A DNA stretch of 64,000 bases from CAWIOX01 sp963837775 (GTDB lineage: Bacteria > Pseudomonadota > Gammaproteobacteria > Burkholderiales > Burkholderiaceae_D), in the NCBI GenBank assembly GCA_963837775.1, contig CAWIOX010000004.1, positions 496,001 through 560,000 on the forward strand. Direction: 5' to 3'. Below the pieces are notes generated by a model. That model saw only the letters and a program-made list of their open reading frames with translations. It was not told the origin of the DNA and ran no database searches. Below, in pieces: positions 18,966 to 32,682 of the stretch (position 1 is its first letter; every line of letters starts with the position of its first letter). The position numbers were made by a program, and so were the translations under genes.

Positions 18966-20117
18966 GCGTCCGACTCCCAGCGCGTTGCCGTGCAGGTCGA
19001 ACAGGCGTACCTCGATCCGTTTGGCTGCCGGCACGCGTGCGTGCGCCAGCACGCCGATACGGCGCTCGATTTCGACCCACAAGGCCTGCGCGCCGGATTC
19101 ACTTTTTAATCGTTCCATCGCTGCTTCCACTGTATTTGCATTCTCTATTTCGTGTACCAGGTGCGGTGCGAATCCGCGTTCTGCCGCCACCCTTGCCACA
19201 CAACCCATCGCCATTCCGCTCTTGCTGGAATGCGTGTCCCACACCCCGTCGAGCACCTTGGCCAGCTTGCCAGGGTGCCCCACCAGCCACAGCACATCCA
19301 GTTGGCGCTGTTCCTCGACCAGCGCTGTTTGCGTGAAGTCGAGCGCATCGCCCAGAAAATTCGCAATCTGCACCGTGCGTTTTTCCGGCAACAGCAGCAC
19401 GTCCTTCGCGTAGTCGCGGCCGATCTTGCCCGGCAGGTAAGCGATGCTCTGCGCGTCGCCGCCCAATGCAACCCGGATGTAGACCTCGATCGAGGCGATC
19501 CAGGATGCCATCGACATCGGCTCGACGATGCCCGAAGTGCCGAGTATCGAAATGCCGCCGAGAATGCCGAGGCGCGGGTTGAAGGTTTTCCGGGCAATCA
19601 CTTCGCCGTTTTCGCAACCGATGTGCAGATCGAAACCTGCGCCCTGCTCTTTACCTTTGCCGGCCTGTTCCGCCAGCACTTCGGCCACCGTCAGCCGCAT
19701 CATCTGGCGCGGCACCGGATTGATCGCCGGCTCCCCGACCGCCACCCGCAAACCGGGCTGGGTCGCGGTGCCGACGCCTTTGCCGGCGAAAAACCGTACC
19801 TGTCCTGCATCATTGCGACACACCTCGGCGAAGATGGTCGCGCCGTGGGTGTTGTCCGGATCATCGCCGCCGTCTTTCAGCACTTCGGCCCGCACCGTGC
19901 AATCATCCAGCCATTGCACCGCCTGGATCGGCACCATCAGGTAATGGGCGCGGTCCGGCAGCGTCACGCGTACCTTCTCGCACGCCCTGCCATCCAGCAG
20001 CAGGTAAAGGGCGGCCCTGACTGCGGCTGTCGCGCAACTGCCCGTGGTGCGTCCCCGGCGCAGCCCATTCGGCGCCAGCACACTCAGATCGAATTCTTCC
20101 TGTTCAGCCAGGCTCAT
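18966..20117 (-). CDS. cbiD: CbiD C1-methyltransferase, runs in frame into CobI
   Basis: CbiD methylates C1 of cobalt-precorrin-5B in the anaerobic-type pathway. Motifs: NGLRRGRTTGSCATAAVRAAL near residue 17, FAGKGVGTATQPGL, FNPRLGILGGISILGTSGIVEPMS, LLLPEKRTVQIANFLGDAL, VLWLVGHPGKLAKVLDG and HSSKSGMAMGC. The last CbiD-like residues are VRLFDLHGNALG, after which the frame enters MSATGTTQKLG of CobI without a stop. It may be a real CbiD-CobI fusion or a one-base error near the 3' end, since most gene joints in this operon are ATGA overlaps. The start overlaps the preceding fusion gene by 14 bases. Confidence 0.9.
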
Positions 20118-22393
20118 ACGCTGCGAGCTGATTCAATGCATCGATCATCATTGCATTGACCACGGTGGCAGCCCAGGGTGAGCCGCCGCGCGTGCCGCTG
20201 TTGGTAATGCGCGGCACCTGCATGCAGCGCCGCAAATCATCCTTGCTTTCACGGGTGCCGACAAAGCCGACCGGCAGCCCGATCACCAGCTGCGGACGCC
20301 AGCCGTGTTCGCGTATCAGGCGCGTCGCTTCTGCAATCGCGGTCGGCGCATCGCCTATCGCCAGAATGATGTCGTTGCCGAATTTTTCCCACGCGCGCCG
20401 GATTCCGGCCGCAGAGCGGGTGATGCCCTGCGCCTGCGCCATCAGCGCGGTTTCCCTGATCATGCACGCCGCACCAGGTCTCGATGCCGAGCTGCTCCAG
20501 CAATGCGCGCTTCAGGCCGGTCTGCACCATCGTCACGTCAGCCACCACGCGCTTGCAACGCAATAGCGCGCGGATGCCGGTTTCGATCGCGCCCGGCGAA
20601 AAATAGATGTCATCGACCGCATTGAAGTCGCCGCTGGTATGCACCAGCCGCTGCAGCGCCGTCAGATGCGCGGCCGGAAAGACCGACCAGTCGCGCCCCG
20701 CCGCGATAATGCGAAAACTTTCCGCTTCGATCGGGTGCGGTTCGTAAGGCGTGAATTCGGGTTTGGCAGGTGTGGGAATTGCCGCAGTTGCGCCCTCCTT
20801 TTCCAGCAAGCCGCGCACCTGCAGATGGTGCGCCTGCTGCGGCTCACCGACCTGCTGCTCGAAACCGACAATCTGCACCCGGTACTTGCACAGTGAGCAG
20901 TTCATCGCGGCCCGGCCCTCAACCGCCTCGCGCGCACGATCGATCAGCACATCGGCCACAAACGGATGCACGCCGAGATAAGCGGCCTTGAGCACTTCCA
21001 GCTCCGGCTCGCGCTGGCGCAACGCATCGGCGGCGGCGTAAATCCGCTTTACCAGCACGCCGTCGAACAGGAAGAATGGCAGCACCACCAGCCGCTTGAA
21101 TCCCAGGCGGGCGGCGGCACGCAGGCCATCATCGACCAAGGGCTTGGCGGTGCCGGAAAAACAGACGTAGACGCCGCCGAAACCCATGCCTTCTTCGAGC
21201 ATGCGCGCAAGTTTCGCGACTTCCCCGTTGGCATCCGGATCGGTGGTGCCGCGCCCGACCAGCACCAGACAGGTGTCATCGCGCCGTACCGTGTGCGGGG
21301 AAAGCGCTTCGGCCGCGACGATATGCTCCTGGGCCAGTTGCAGCAGTTGCGGATGCAGATTGAGCGGCGCCCCGAAATGGAAGTCGATCTCCGGATATTC
21401 CCGCGCCAGTGCCAGCACCTCGCTCGGCATGTCATTCTTGGCGTGGCGCGCGCCCAGCAGCACGCCGGGCACTACCGCTATTTGCCGCACACCCGCGGCC
21501 AGGCTGGCTTTCACCGCTTCGGCGATGGTCGGGCTGGCAAATTCCAGGTAACCGTGGCTGACCGCATGTTGCGGCGCACGTGCACGAATCACTTCAACCA
21601 GCGCCTCGAACTCGCGCACGCCATCCGGGTCGCGGCTGCCGTGACCGGCAACGACGATGCCGAACTGATCTGGGCTTTTCATCTGCATCATTTCTGCTCC
21701 GCCGGCTTCGATCTGGCTGGACATCGGATTGAGCGTGCGGATCAGCATGATGCTCATGTCGGAGACATCGCGCTGCGCGCATTCGGCCAGCGTGCCGCGC
21801 CATTCCGCTTCGTTGCGCGTCAGGTTTTCCCACACTTCGGTCGGATGCTCGGGCGGAATCCCGTTTTCGATCAGGTAGGCCGCGATATGACGCGGCATGA
21901 ACGAGCGTGCGGCATCCCACGGACAGGGGATCACGATCGCATTGCGCTGGTCTTCCAGCACATGCACCAGATGCCGCTTGAACGGGGTCAGATCGCCGCG
22001 ACGATGCAAGGTAATGAAGGTGGTTTCATCAAAACACACCTTGCCGCGCGAAGCGAGAATTTGTGCCGAGGAAATGCCGGGCAGCGTGTCCACCGGATGG
22101 CCGCAGGCGCGTTCGACCCGTTCCAGATACTGGAAGCCGCTGAAGTGGATGTCACCCATGAAGACCACCACGCAACGCTTGCCCGCATGGTGTGCCGCAG
22201 CCACTTTGTCCAGTTGCGCGACCTGGTCGCGATAGTTCATCAGCACCACTTCTGCGCTGGCCGGAATGATGCTTTGCACGACATTGACCACCGCGTCGAA
22301 TCCCGCCACCACATCGGCTTCACGGATCAACTCTGCGCCGCGCTGCGTCAAATAACCGATGTCGCCCGGGCCTGCTCCAATACAGATAATCAT
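20104..22393 (-). CDS. CbiE-CbiX-CbiC trifunctional fusion, one frameshift near the 3' end
   Basis: A ~763-residue protein joining three corrin enzymes. Residues 1 to about 212 are CbiE, the C5-methyltransferase half of CobL (MIICIGAGPGDIGYLT, FMGDIHFSGFQYL, TLPGISSAQILAS, SIMLIRTLNP). About 236-530 is a tandem CbiX cobaltochelatase (FGIVVAGHGSRDPDG, PGVLLGARHAKNDMP, then CLVLVGRGTTDPDAN, VLPFFLFDGVLVKRI) with a cysteine motif MNCSLCKYRVQIVG at its end. The rest is CbiC/CobH precorrin-8X methylmutase (AESFRIIAAG, VVADVTMVQTGLKRALL). After a break near 20472 it ends GITRSAAGIRRAWEKFG, VIGLPVGFVGTRESK, ITNSGTRGGSPWAATVVNAM. The CbiE, CbiX and CbiC joints are in one unbroken frame. Confidence 0.92.
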
Positions 22394-22446
22394 GTTGATT
22401 CCTTAATAGTTGTCAACGGGATTGATGCTTCCCATATTCATGTTGC

Positions 22447-24387
22447 TCATGTTGCTTTCATGCAGCCGCGGATCGTCAGCGCCAGGCTTTCCGCCGACAG
22501 CTCTTCCAATGTCAGGCATTCAGCGCCCAGCGCCTGCGCCAGCTGGGCGGCCCGTCCCAGCCGCAGATAGCCGGTTTCGGTATCGAGCACCAGCGCCGGC
22601 ACAGCGCGCCCGGCCAGCATTTCTGCCAGCGCCAGCGTTTCACGCCATGGGTCGCCGCCGTCGCTCAATGCGACGTTGGCCTTGCCGTCGCTGAGCAACA
22701 CCAGCAGCGGCGGCGCGCCGTTGGCGGCGGCCTGCTCCAGGGTTTCCAGCGCCAGTTGCAGCGCATGCGGCAACGGCGTGCGGCCGCCGGTGGGCAGCTC
22801 GCGCAGACCCTGCTCGGCACGGTCGACGCTGCGGGTCGGCGCCAGCAGCAGCGCCGCCGACTCCCCGCGAAAGGAAATGACCGCCACTTCGTCACGCCGC
22901 TGATAGGCATCGGTCAGCAGCGCCAGTACCGCGCCCTTGACCGCTTCCATGCGGCGCTGCGCGGCCATCGAACCGGACGCATCCACCACGAACAGGATCA
23001 GGTTGGCGCTCTTGCCGACCCGAATCTGCTGGTGCAGATCGCTCTTGCTCACCTTCAATTCCAGCGGATTACCGCTTGCCGCAGTCCGCAGCGCCGCGCT
23101 GCGCAGCGTGGCCCCGACCGCAAGGCTGGTCGGATTCTGATCCGGCACCGCACGCACCACGCGGCCGCGCGGCGCATCCGCCACCTCGCTGCGGCGGCCG
23201 GCAATCGGGCGTGCAGAAACTGCATCCACCACAATCCGTCTCGCTGCGCCGCCGGCTGCGGCGGCGAACACCTGCTGCCCGGTTTCTTGTTCGTCTCTGC
23301 TCGTCTCTTGTTCTGATTCTTGTCCTGATTCTGGCTGCTGTCCGTCATCGCCGGATGAGGCATCGGATTCCTGCTCCGGCGGCGGACTGGCTTGCTGCAT
23401 CAGTTCGTCAAGCCGATCCTGATCCAGACCCGGCTGCTCGAAAGGCTTGCGCCGGCGGCGGTGCGGCAGCACCAGTTGCGCCGCACTGCGCACGTCGTCG
23501 GGCCTTACCTGCAGGCGCCCGTCGAGTGCTGCCAGCGCGCGCGATGCCTTGTGCATCACGATATCGGCACGCAGGCTGGCGACATCGAATTCGCAGCACA
23601 GATGGCTGATCAGGTCGAGCAGTTCGTCATCCAGCAGCACTTTCGGCAACAACTGCTGCGCGGTGGCGAGCTGCACCCGCAATGCGTGCTGCTGCTGGGC
23701 CCAGGCGTCGACATAGCCTGCCGGATCAGCTTCAAACGCGATCCGGCGGCGCACCACTTCGGCGCGCAAGGTCTTCTCGCGCGGCGCCGCCACTTCGACC
23801 ATCAGGCCGAAACGGTCCAGCAGTTGCGGGCGCAGGTCGCCCTCTTCCAGATTCATGGTGCCGATCAGCGTGAAGCGCGCCGGATGCGTGACCGACAGGC
23901 CTTCGCGCTGTACCGAATTGACGCCCATCGCCGCCACGTCCAGCAGCACATCGACCAGATGATCTGCCAGCAGGTTGACTTCATCGATATACAGAATGCC
24001 GCGATGCGCGGCCGCCAGCAGGCCCGGTTGAAAAGCCCGCTTGGCGCCCTGCAACGCGCGCTCCAGATCGAGCGTGCCGAGCACCCGGTCTTCGGTCGCA
24101 CCCAGCGGCAGCGTGATGAAAGGCACCGCAGCAGGCTGCACGATGGCAGCCGCGTCGCTGCAGATTTCGCAGTGTCCGCACGGTACGCCGGGCAGGCAGT
24201 TGAATGCGCAACCGGCAATGCGTTCGATCGGCGGCAGGATAGCGGTCAGCGCGCGCGCCGCCGTGCTTTTGGCGGTGCCCTTATCGCCCCGGATCAGCAC
24301 CCCGCCCAGAGTGGTATCGACCGCGCACAGCAGCAACGCGGTCTTCAACTGCGGCTGCCCGACGATCGCGGAAAATGGAAAATGCAT
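22447..24387 (-). CDS. Fused ChlI-ChlD magnesium-chelatase-type subunit for cobaltochelatase
   Basis: A ~646-residue protein joining an AAA+ ChlI-like ATPase to a ChlD-like von Willebrand A domain; it is the probable ATPase partner of CobN. ATPase: FPFSAIVGQPQLKTALLL, Walker A GDKGTAKST, GILYIDEVNLL (Walker B), LIGTMNLEEGDLRPQLLDRFGL. A cysteine cluster CAFNCLPGVPCGHCEIC sits after Walker A. A glutamate/glutamine-rich linker (EQESDASSGDDGQQPESGQE) leads to the vWA domain with the MIDAS motif VDASGSMAAQRR, ISFRGESA, ELPTGGRTPLPHAL, LLSDGKANVALS. Intact. The start is the ATG at 24387, or the GTG at 24396. It lies directly after cobN. Confidence 0.93.
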   Translation of the reverse strand: MHFPFSAIVGQPQLKTALLLCAVDTTLGGVLIRGDKGTAKSTAARALTAILPPIERIAGCAFNCLPGVPCGHCEICSDAAAIVQPAAVPFITLPLGATEDRVLGTLDLERALQGAKRAFQPGLLAAAHRGILYIDEVNLLADHLVDVLLDVAAMGVNSVQREGLSVTHPARFTLIGTMNLEEGDLRPQLLDRFGLMVEVAAPREKTLRAEVVRRRIAFEADPAGYVDAWAQQQHALRVQLATAQQLLPKVLLDDELLDLISHLCCEFDVASLRADIVMHKASRALAALDGRLQVRPDDVRSAAQLVLPHRRRRKPFEQPGLDQDRLDELMQQASPPPEQESDASSGDDGQQPESGQESEQETSRDEQETGQQVFAAAAGGAARRIVVDAVSARPIAGRRSEVADAPRGRVVRAVPDQNPTSLAVGATLRSAALRTAASGNPLELKVSKSDLHQQIRVGKSANLILFVVDASGSMAAQRRMEAVKGAVLALLTDAYQRRDEVAVISFRGESAALLLAPTRSVDRAEQGLRELPTGGRTPLPHALQLALETLEQAAANGAPPLLVLLSDGKANVALSDGGDPWRETLALAEMLAGRAVPALVLDTETGYLRLGRAAQLAQALGAECLTLEELSAESLALTIRGCMKAT

Positions 24388-24399
24388 ATTTGTCACTTT

Positions 24400-28514
<4,115 letters not shown>

Positions 28515-28520
28515 TGTTCT

Positions 28521-28859
28521 TCAGACATGTTGGCTTTCAGGTGGATGAATATCGCCTTCAGCCAGACGATGAAAGATCAGATCACTGACCTCATGCCCAC
28601 CCTCCAGATGTTCGACCACGATGCGCTCCAGCGCTGCCTCGTCGGCGCATTTATACCAAACGCCTTCCGGATACACCACGATAATCGGTCCCTGGTTCTG
28701 GCAGGCGACCATGCAATGGGTTCTGGTGCGCTTGATGCGCAACTCCGGGCGGGCGTCAATCTTCTCCCCCATCAGCTCGAACATGGCTTGCGCCTGCACG
28801 CCATCTTCGGTGCAGCGCGGCCCGACGCACATCAATACGTGTCTGGTATGGGTTCTCAT
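28521..28859 (-). CDS. 2Fe-2S thioredoxin-like ferredoxin of the cobalamin operon
   Basis: A ~112-residue protein of the (2Fe-2S) thioredoxin-like ferredoxin type. Four cysteines lie in CVGPRCTEDG near residue 11 and CMVACQNQGPIIVVYPEGVWY near residue 50, matching the family's C-x4-C and C-x3-C pairs. It lies 6 bases upstream of cobN and downstream of cbtA. It may supply electrons to a redox step of corrin synthesis or to the cobalt chelation system, but no partner can be read from the sequence. The start is the ATG at 28859; the GTG at 28862 is an alternative. Confidence 0.85.
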   Translation of the reverse strand: MRTHTRHVLMCVGPRCTEDGVQAQAMFELMGEKIDARPELRIKRTRTHCMVACQNQGPIIVVYPEGVWYKCADEAALERIVVEHLEGGHEVSDLIFHRLAEGDIHPPESQHV

Positions 28860-28978
28860 CACATTTTCTACAAAGACTGTCCGGGTTTGCGCTGCGGTGG
28901 CAGATCACTGAATAATTTACGCGGGCGTGGCTTTATGCCAACTGCCCGCGTAAGGTCAGAACAACAGAAAACAATCGA

Positions 28979-29716
28979 TCAAACTGGGTGATGGGCGAGT
29001 TTCTTGTAAAACCAGCCCATCAAACCGCCCAGCGCCAGCCAAAACACGGTATTCGCCATCGCAGTGGCATAGATGAAAGCCTGCGCCAGTTCTGCAGGTG
29101 CTGCGCTGGCGTGAACTTGCGGCTGCGGTGCGCCAATCAGATGTGGCGCAATCAGCAGCACTACACCCAGCAGCTTGAGTTTCCAGTTGTGCGTAAAAAC
29201 CAGCAGCGACAATCCGCCTGCCGTCGCAACCACCGTAGCGAGCCACCATAACTGCCGATCAGCCAGCGGTGCTGCCTCGGTGCCTGGCACTTCCGGCGGC
29301 AAGCCCAAAGAAGGCGCTGCGAAAAAAACCACGCAGCCGGCAAGGCCCCACAACAAACCGGAACGCCAGCCACCGGCACCACCGCGCAAGCACAGGCCAC
29401 CGCCCAGCAACAGCCCGAAACCAACAGCCAGACTGATATTGGCCAGCGCGGTAAACGCCGTCCGCTCCAAACCATTGGCAGGTTGCCACGCATCCGGCGC
29501 ATGTTCGTGTTCGTGAGCTTGCTCATGGGCCGCATTTTCTGCAGATGAAGGCGCAAGAGCAGCACGGGATGCTGCGGCCTCAGCCGCAGCATCTTCGTAT
29601 ACTTCGGCCTTCAGTATGATCGGGCTGACCTGAATTTTTTGAACCACAGTCAATGTCAGGCCCGCCAACACCCCCGCCAATGCGGCAGCAGTAACGATGC
29701 GCTTGAATGCCGCCAT
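28979..29716 (-). CDS. cbtA: CbtA predicted cobalt transporter subunit
   Basis: Predicted inner membrane cobalt transporter of about 245 residues (CbtA family), found next to cobalamin genes under B12 riboswitches. N-terminal membrane segment FKRIVTAAALAGVLAGLTLTVV, then a polar loop with histidines (AHEQAHEHEHAPDAW), then further membrane segments (ALANISLAVGFGLLLGGGLCL, WGLAGCVVFFAAPSLGLPPEVPG, LWWLATVVATAGGLSLLVF, LLGVVLLIAPHLIGAPQP, ANTVFWLALGGLMGWFYKK). The PxLGLPPExPG loop is typical. Start at 29716 with AGGA about nine bases upstream; the ATG at 29734 is possible. Confidence 0.92.
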   Translation of the reverse strand: MAAFKRIVTAAALAGVLAGLTLTVVQKIQVSPIILKAEVYEDAAAEAAASRAALAPSSAENAAHEQAHEHEHAPDAWQPANGLERTAFTALANISLAVGFGLLLGGGLCLRGGAGGWRSGLLWGLAGCVVFFAAPSLGLPPEVPGTEAAPLADRQLWWLATVVATAGGLSLLVFTHNWKLKLLGVVLLIAPHLIGAPQPQVHASAAPAELAQAFIYATAMANTVFWLALGGLMGWFYKKLAHHPV

Positions 29717-29739
29717 ATTAATGAGTCCTGACATAGGAA

Positions 29740-29937
29740 TCAGTGACAAGGAAAGGCGGCGGAATGACGACTATCATGCGCTGCATTATGCAAGGCTGAA
29801 GTCTCTGCGAAAGCCGCGCCATACAGCAGCACCAATCCCAGGCTGGCGGCCAAAAAAACAGGCATTACCTTGTCTTTCCAGACAGTGGAACGAGGCTGTG
29901 AATCGACGTTGTCGAGCAAACCGGGCATTGAAGACAT
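29740..29937 (-). CDS. cbtB: CbtB predicted cobalt transporter subunit
   Basis: Small partner of CbtA, 65 residues, with one membrane segment (VMPVFLAASLGLVLLYGAAFA) and a short C-terminal metal-binding tail rich in histidine (HNAAHDSRHSAAFPCH). The start at 29937 is fixed by AAGGAGG about eight bases upstream. It is the first gene downstream of the cobalamin riboswitch at 30118-30310, so the riboswitch should repress the whole downstream operon when adenosylcobalamin is plentiful. Confidence 0.92.
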   Translation of the reverse strand: MSSMPGLLDNVDSQPRSTVWKDKVMPVFLAASLGLVLLYGAAFAETSALHNAAHDSRHSAAFPCH

Positions 29938-30117
29938 GTGATACTCCTCCTTAGGGAAAATACTCAAGCCACAACAACAACCGGCACAGAGATGTGATCT
30001 CGATAGCCAATCATCGCCATAAGCGCAGAATGAGTTTGTATTTACTGAAGGAAGTGATAGACGGAGGGCGCAAAAGGCCAGCCATCTGCATCGCCCTCCG
30101 CGATACAAACTCTACGA

Positions 30118-30310
30118 CAGTTTCAGGCTGGTCTCCGGGCTTACGAGTGGGAACCCCATTTTGGGGATCCCTAAATTTGCGCCTTCCCATGCATTGCACA
30201 GTGGCCTACTACAAATCTTTTTACTCGATTACCGTTGCGGGGGCAGCGTCGGATTTGCTCTCTGACTCAGAAAACTTACCGACTTCCCATTTAATTCCAC
30301 GAACGACTGT
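30118..30310 (-). promoter_or_regulatory. Cobalamin riboswitch upstream of cbtB
   Basis: Read on the minus strand, the conserved parts occur in order: GGGAAGTCGGT, then the B12-box region GCTGCCCCCGCAACGGTAA, GCCACTGTGC, GGGAAGGCGC, and the closing AAGCCCGGAGACC. It lies about 180 bp upstream of the cbtB start with a strong ribosome site between. No gene lies between cbtB and the end of btuB (29938-30448) apart from this element. Confidence 0.93.
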
Positions 30311-30448
30311 TCGCAAAATACCTGAAACAACAAAAATTATTATATGCGCCGAAGTAAATACTTACAAGCCATTAAAACGCGCCATTAACCCAAAACGGCA
30401 TCGTTGATCAAGCCTGCAATCCATGTATTTTCAACGGCAACACAAACA

Positions 30449-32341
30449 TCAAAATTGCTGCCAATTTACACCGACAAATACCCCGCGTGACGGCTGGTTA
30501 TAGCCATACACAGTTTGGTAATCGCGGTTAAACACATTGTCGATCCGCCCGAACAGCGACACTTGCTTGCCGAGCTGATAGCGCGCATTCAGGTTAACCA
30601 ACCAATACGAAGGCAGCTCCTTGTCTACTGCTTTGTCAGGACGATCGCCAGAGTATTGCACATCACCACCAAAGCGCCACGCACCGTAAGTCTTTGCCAG
30701 CGCCACTGAAGCGAGGGTCTTGGCGCGGCGAGTCAGGACTTCGCCGGTGTTGTCATCCTTCGGATTTTGCAGTGTCAGACTAGCACGGACATCGATTTCG
30801 ACAACGCGACTGGCGGCGCTCAACTCCAGGCCCTGATTACTGGCTTTGTTGATATTGATGGTTTTGTATGACGTAGTGTCGTAGTCAAATTGGTCACGCG
30901 TCTTTGAATTGAATGCCGTTGCCCGCAACAAGGTGGCGCCAACTGCATACTGCGCGCCAATCTCATACGAACGCGAGTGCTCGGCCTTCAAATCCGGGTT
31001 GCCGTACGTCGGATCGAACACCTGAACCAGGGTCGGCGCATGAAACGCAGTCGATGCGCTGGCCAGCAGCTTGAATGCCGGCGTCACGGCAAAGCCATAA
31101 CCGAAATAGCCTGTCGTATCGGAACCTGCTCCACCGATTTGATCGCGCCGTAGGTTTAGCTGCAGCTGGTGGACGTCGATCTTGCCGTTGACACCCGCAT
31201 ACACGCTCGACGTGGAACGGGAATGCATATCTAGGCCGGCACCAAAACCGTAATCGCTGATTACATCGACCTTTTCCTTGGCTGCATCGATGCCGGCTGC
31301 CAGCGTCCATTGCGATGACAGCATCAGCTCATTATTCCATTGGAACAAGGTGGTATCGCTGTTGTAACGGCTGTCGTAATTGAGTGCTGTTCCGTTTATC
31401 GAAATATTTTGATTACGCGTCTCAGTTTGCGACACTGTGACGGTCGACAACCAGCCCGGCGTCAAACGATTTTTAGAAAACAACGCCAGCGATTGCTGCT
31501 TCGAGTGAACTTCGTTGATATCAGTCGGGCTTCCGAAGCCGCCGCCATCATAACTACTCTTGCCATCGTTGGCATAAATGCGTGCACCAAACTCATGGCC
31601 TTTGGCCCATTCATGTGAAACCGAGCCTGCCATACTGGTGTTCCGGTCGCCATCCTTGTCCGGATTTTCGTTCGGATACTGCTGCGTGTTGTTAGCAGAA
31701 AAGCCATCAGTTTTGAAGCGCGTCAGCGACAATGCATAACGCGTATTGTCCACTTGGCCTGACACGCCGCCGCTCAGTTTGAAAGTGCCGCGCGAACCGG
31801 CTTCTGCGCTCAGATTCATTGCCGGCTGCCCACTGCCACGTTTGGTGAAAATCTGGATCACGCCGCCGATCGCACCCGAGCCGTAGATCGCTGAAACATT
31901 GCCGCGCACGATTTCAATATGATCGATCTGATCGGACAAAATGTGTTCCAGCGCAGCGCCGCTGGAAAAATCCTGTTTGCGCACCGGCACACCGTCAATC
32001 AGTATCAATATCTGATTGGGCGTTGCACCGCGCATGAACAGCGCCGCCTGGGTGCCCGGCCCTCCGCTCTGGGTCAATGCAATGCCGGCTTCGGTGCGCA
32101 ACAAGGTTGGAAGGTCAAGCGCCTGGCTATTGCGGATGTCGTCGGCGGTGATGATTGTTGTATGTGGCAATGCTTCGGTCTGAGGCTGCTCAATCCGCGA
32201 TGCCGTCACCACCACTGGAGGAAGCGACTTGTCGTTATTCGTTTGGGCAGATGCCGGGGTGATGAAGCAGGCAGACAAGGCTGAAACCAGCGCAAGCGGC
32301 TTCCATGCAGGAATGCGGCTGCGTGATGCAAAAAAAATCAT
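30449..32341 (-). CDS. btuB: TonB-dependent cobalamin receptor BtuB
   Basis: Outer membrane receptor for vitamin B12, 630 residues. Signal peptide ending CFITPASAQ, TonB-box-like LPPVVVTASR at about residue 40, plug domain (LPTLLRTEAGIALTQSGGPG, LFMRGATPNQILILIDGVP, IEIVRGNVSAIYGSGAIGGVIQIFT) and a beta-barrel with many alternating aromatic strands. The ending NVFNRDYQTVYGY...GVFVGVNWQQF has the C-terminal phenylalanine expected for barrel assembly. Intact. It is preceded by its own cobalamin riboswitch (32430-32625). Confidence 0.93.
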   Translation of the reverse strand: MIFFASRSRIPAWKPLALVSALSACFITPASAQTNNDKSLPPVVVTASRIEQPQTEALPHTTIITADDIRNSQALDLPTLLRTEAGIALTQSGGPGTQAALFMRGATPNQILILIDGVPVRKQDFSSGAALEHILSDQIDHIEIVRGNVSAIYGSGAIGGVIQIFTKRGSGQPAMNLSAEAGSRGTFKLSGGVSGQVDNTRYALSLTRFKTDGFSANNTQQYPNENPDKDGDRNTSMAGSVSHEWAKGHEFGARIYANDGKSSYDGGGFGSPTDINEVHSKQQSLALFSKNRLTPGWLSTVTVSQTETRNQNISINGTALNYDSRYNSDTTLFQWNNELMLSSQWTLAAGIDAAKEKVDVISDYGFGAGLDMHSRSTSSVYAGVNGKIDVHQLQLNLRRDQIGGAGSDTTGYFGYGFAVTPAFKLLASASTAFHAPTLVQVFDPTYGNPDLKAEHSRSYEIGAQYAVGATLLRATAFNSKTRDQFDYDTTSYKTININKASNQGLELSAASRVVEIDVRASLTLQNPKDDNTGEVLTRRAKTLASVALAKTYGAWRFGGDVQYSGDRPDKAVDKELPSYWLVNLNARYQLGKQVSLFGRIDNVFNRDYQTVYGYNQPSRGVFVGVNWQQF

Positions 32342-32429
32342 GATGTCGTTTCAAATAAGAATCCGCCAGCCTGCGTCCCCGCAAGCCGGAATCAACGAAA
32401 GTGCGAATGTGCGCACTTCCACCTATTCT

Positions 32430-32625
32430 GGCCGGTATCCGGGCTGACAAGTCAAACCATCTTACCTTCCCATGCGAACCGCACAGTGGATAAAAGAGAC
32501 GGCCGGCCAGAAGCAATCCAGCGGACGCTCCATGGCGCTTGCATTACCGTTGCGGGGGCAGCACACGTTGGCTGAGGCGTTGCTCAGAATCGTGTTTCCC
32601 GTTTAACTGCAGACATGGACATGTC
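32430..32625 (-). promoter_or_regulatory. Cobalamin riboswitch upstream of btuB
   Basis: Minus-strand reading shows GCTGCCCCCGCAACGGTAAT, ACTGTGC, a GGGAAGGT block and AGCCCGGATACC in the standard order, 90 bp upstream of the btuB start. It lies between btuB and cobS; cobS and cobT end upstream of it and are not under its control. Bases 32342-32682 hold nothing else. Confidence 0.93.
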
Positions 32626-32682
32626 CGCGAGCACCAAAACGCCGCCATTGTAAGGTAGCGGCAGGCTGGCGGCAACTTGGAA

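Noticed and set aside
29994..30407. Plus-strand 137-residue frame
   Set aside because: It is the antisense of the cobalamin riboswitch and has no protein features.
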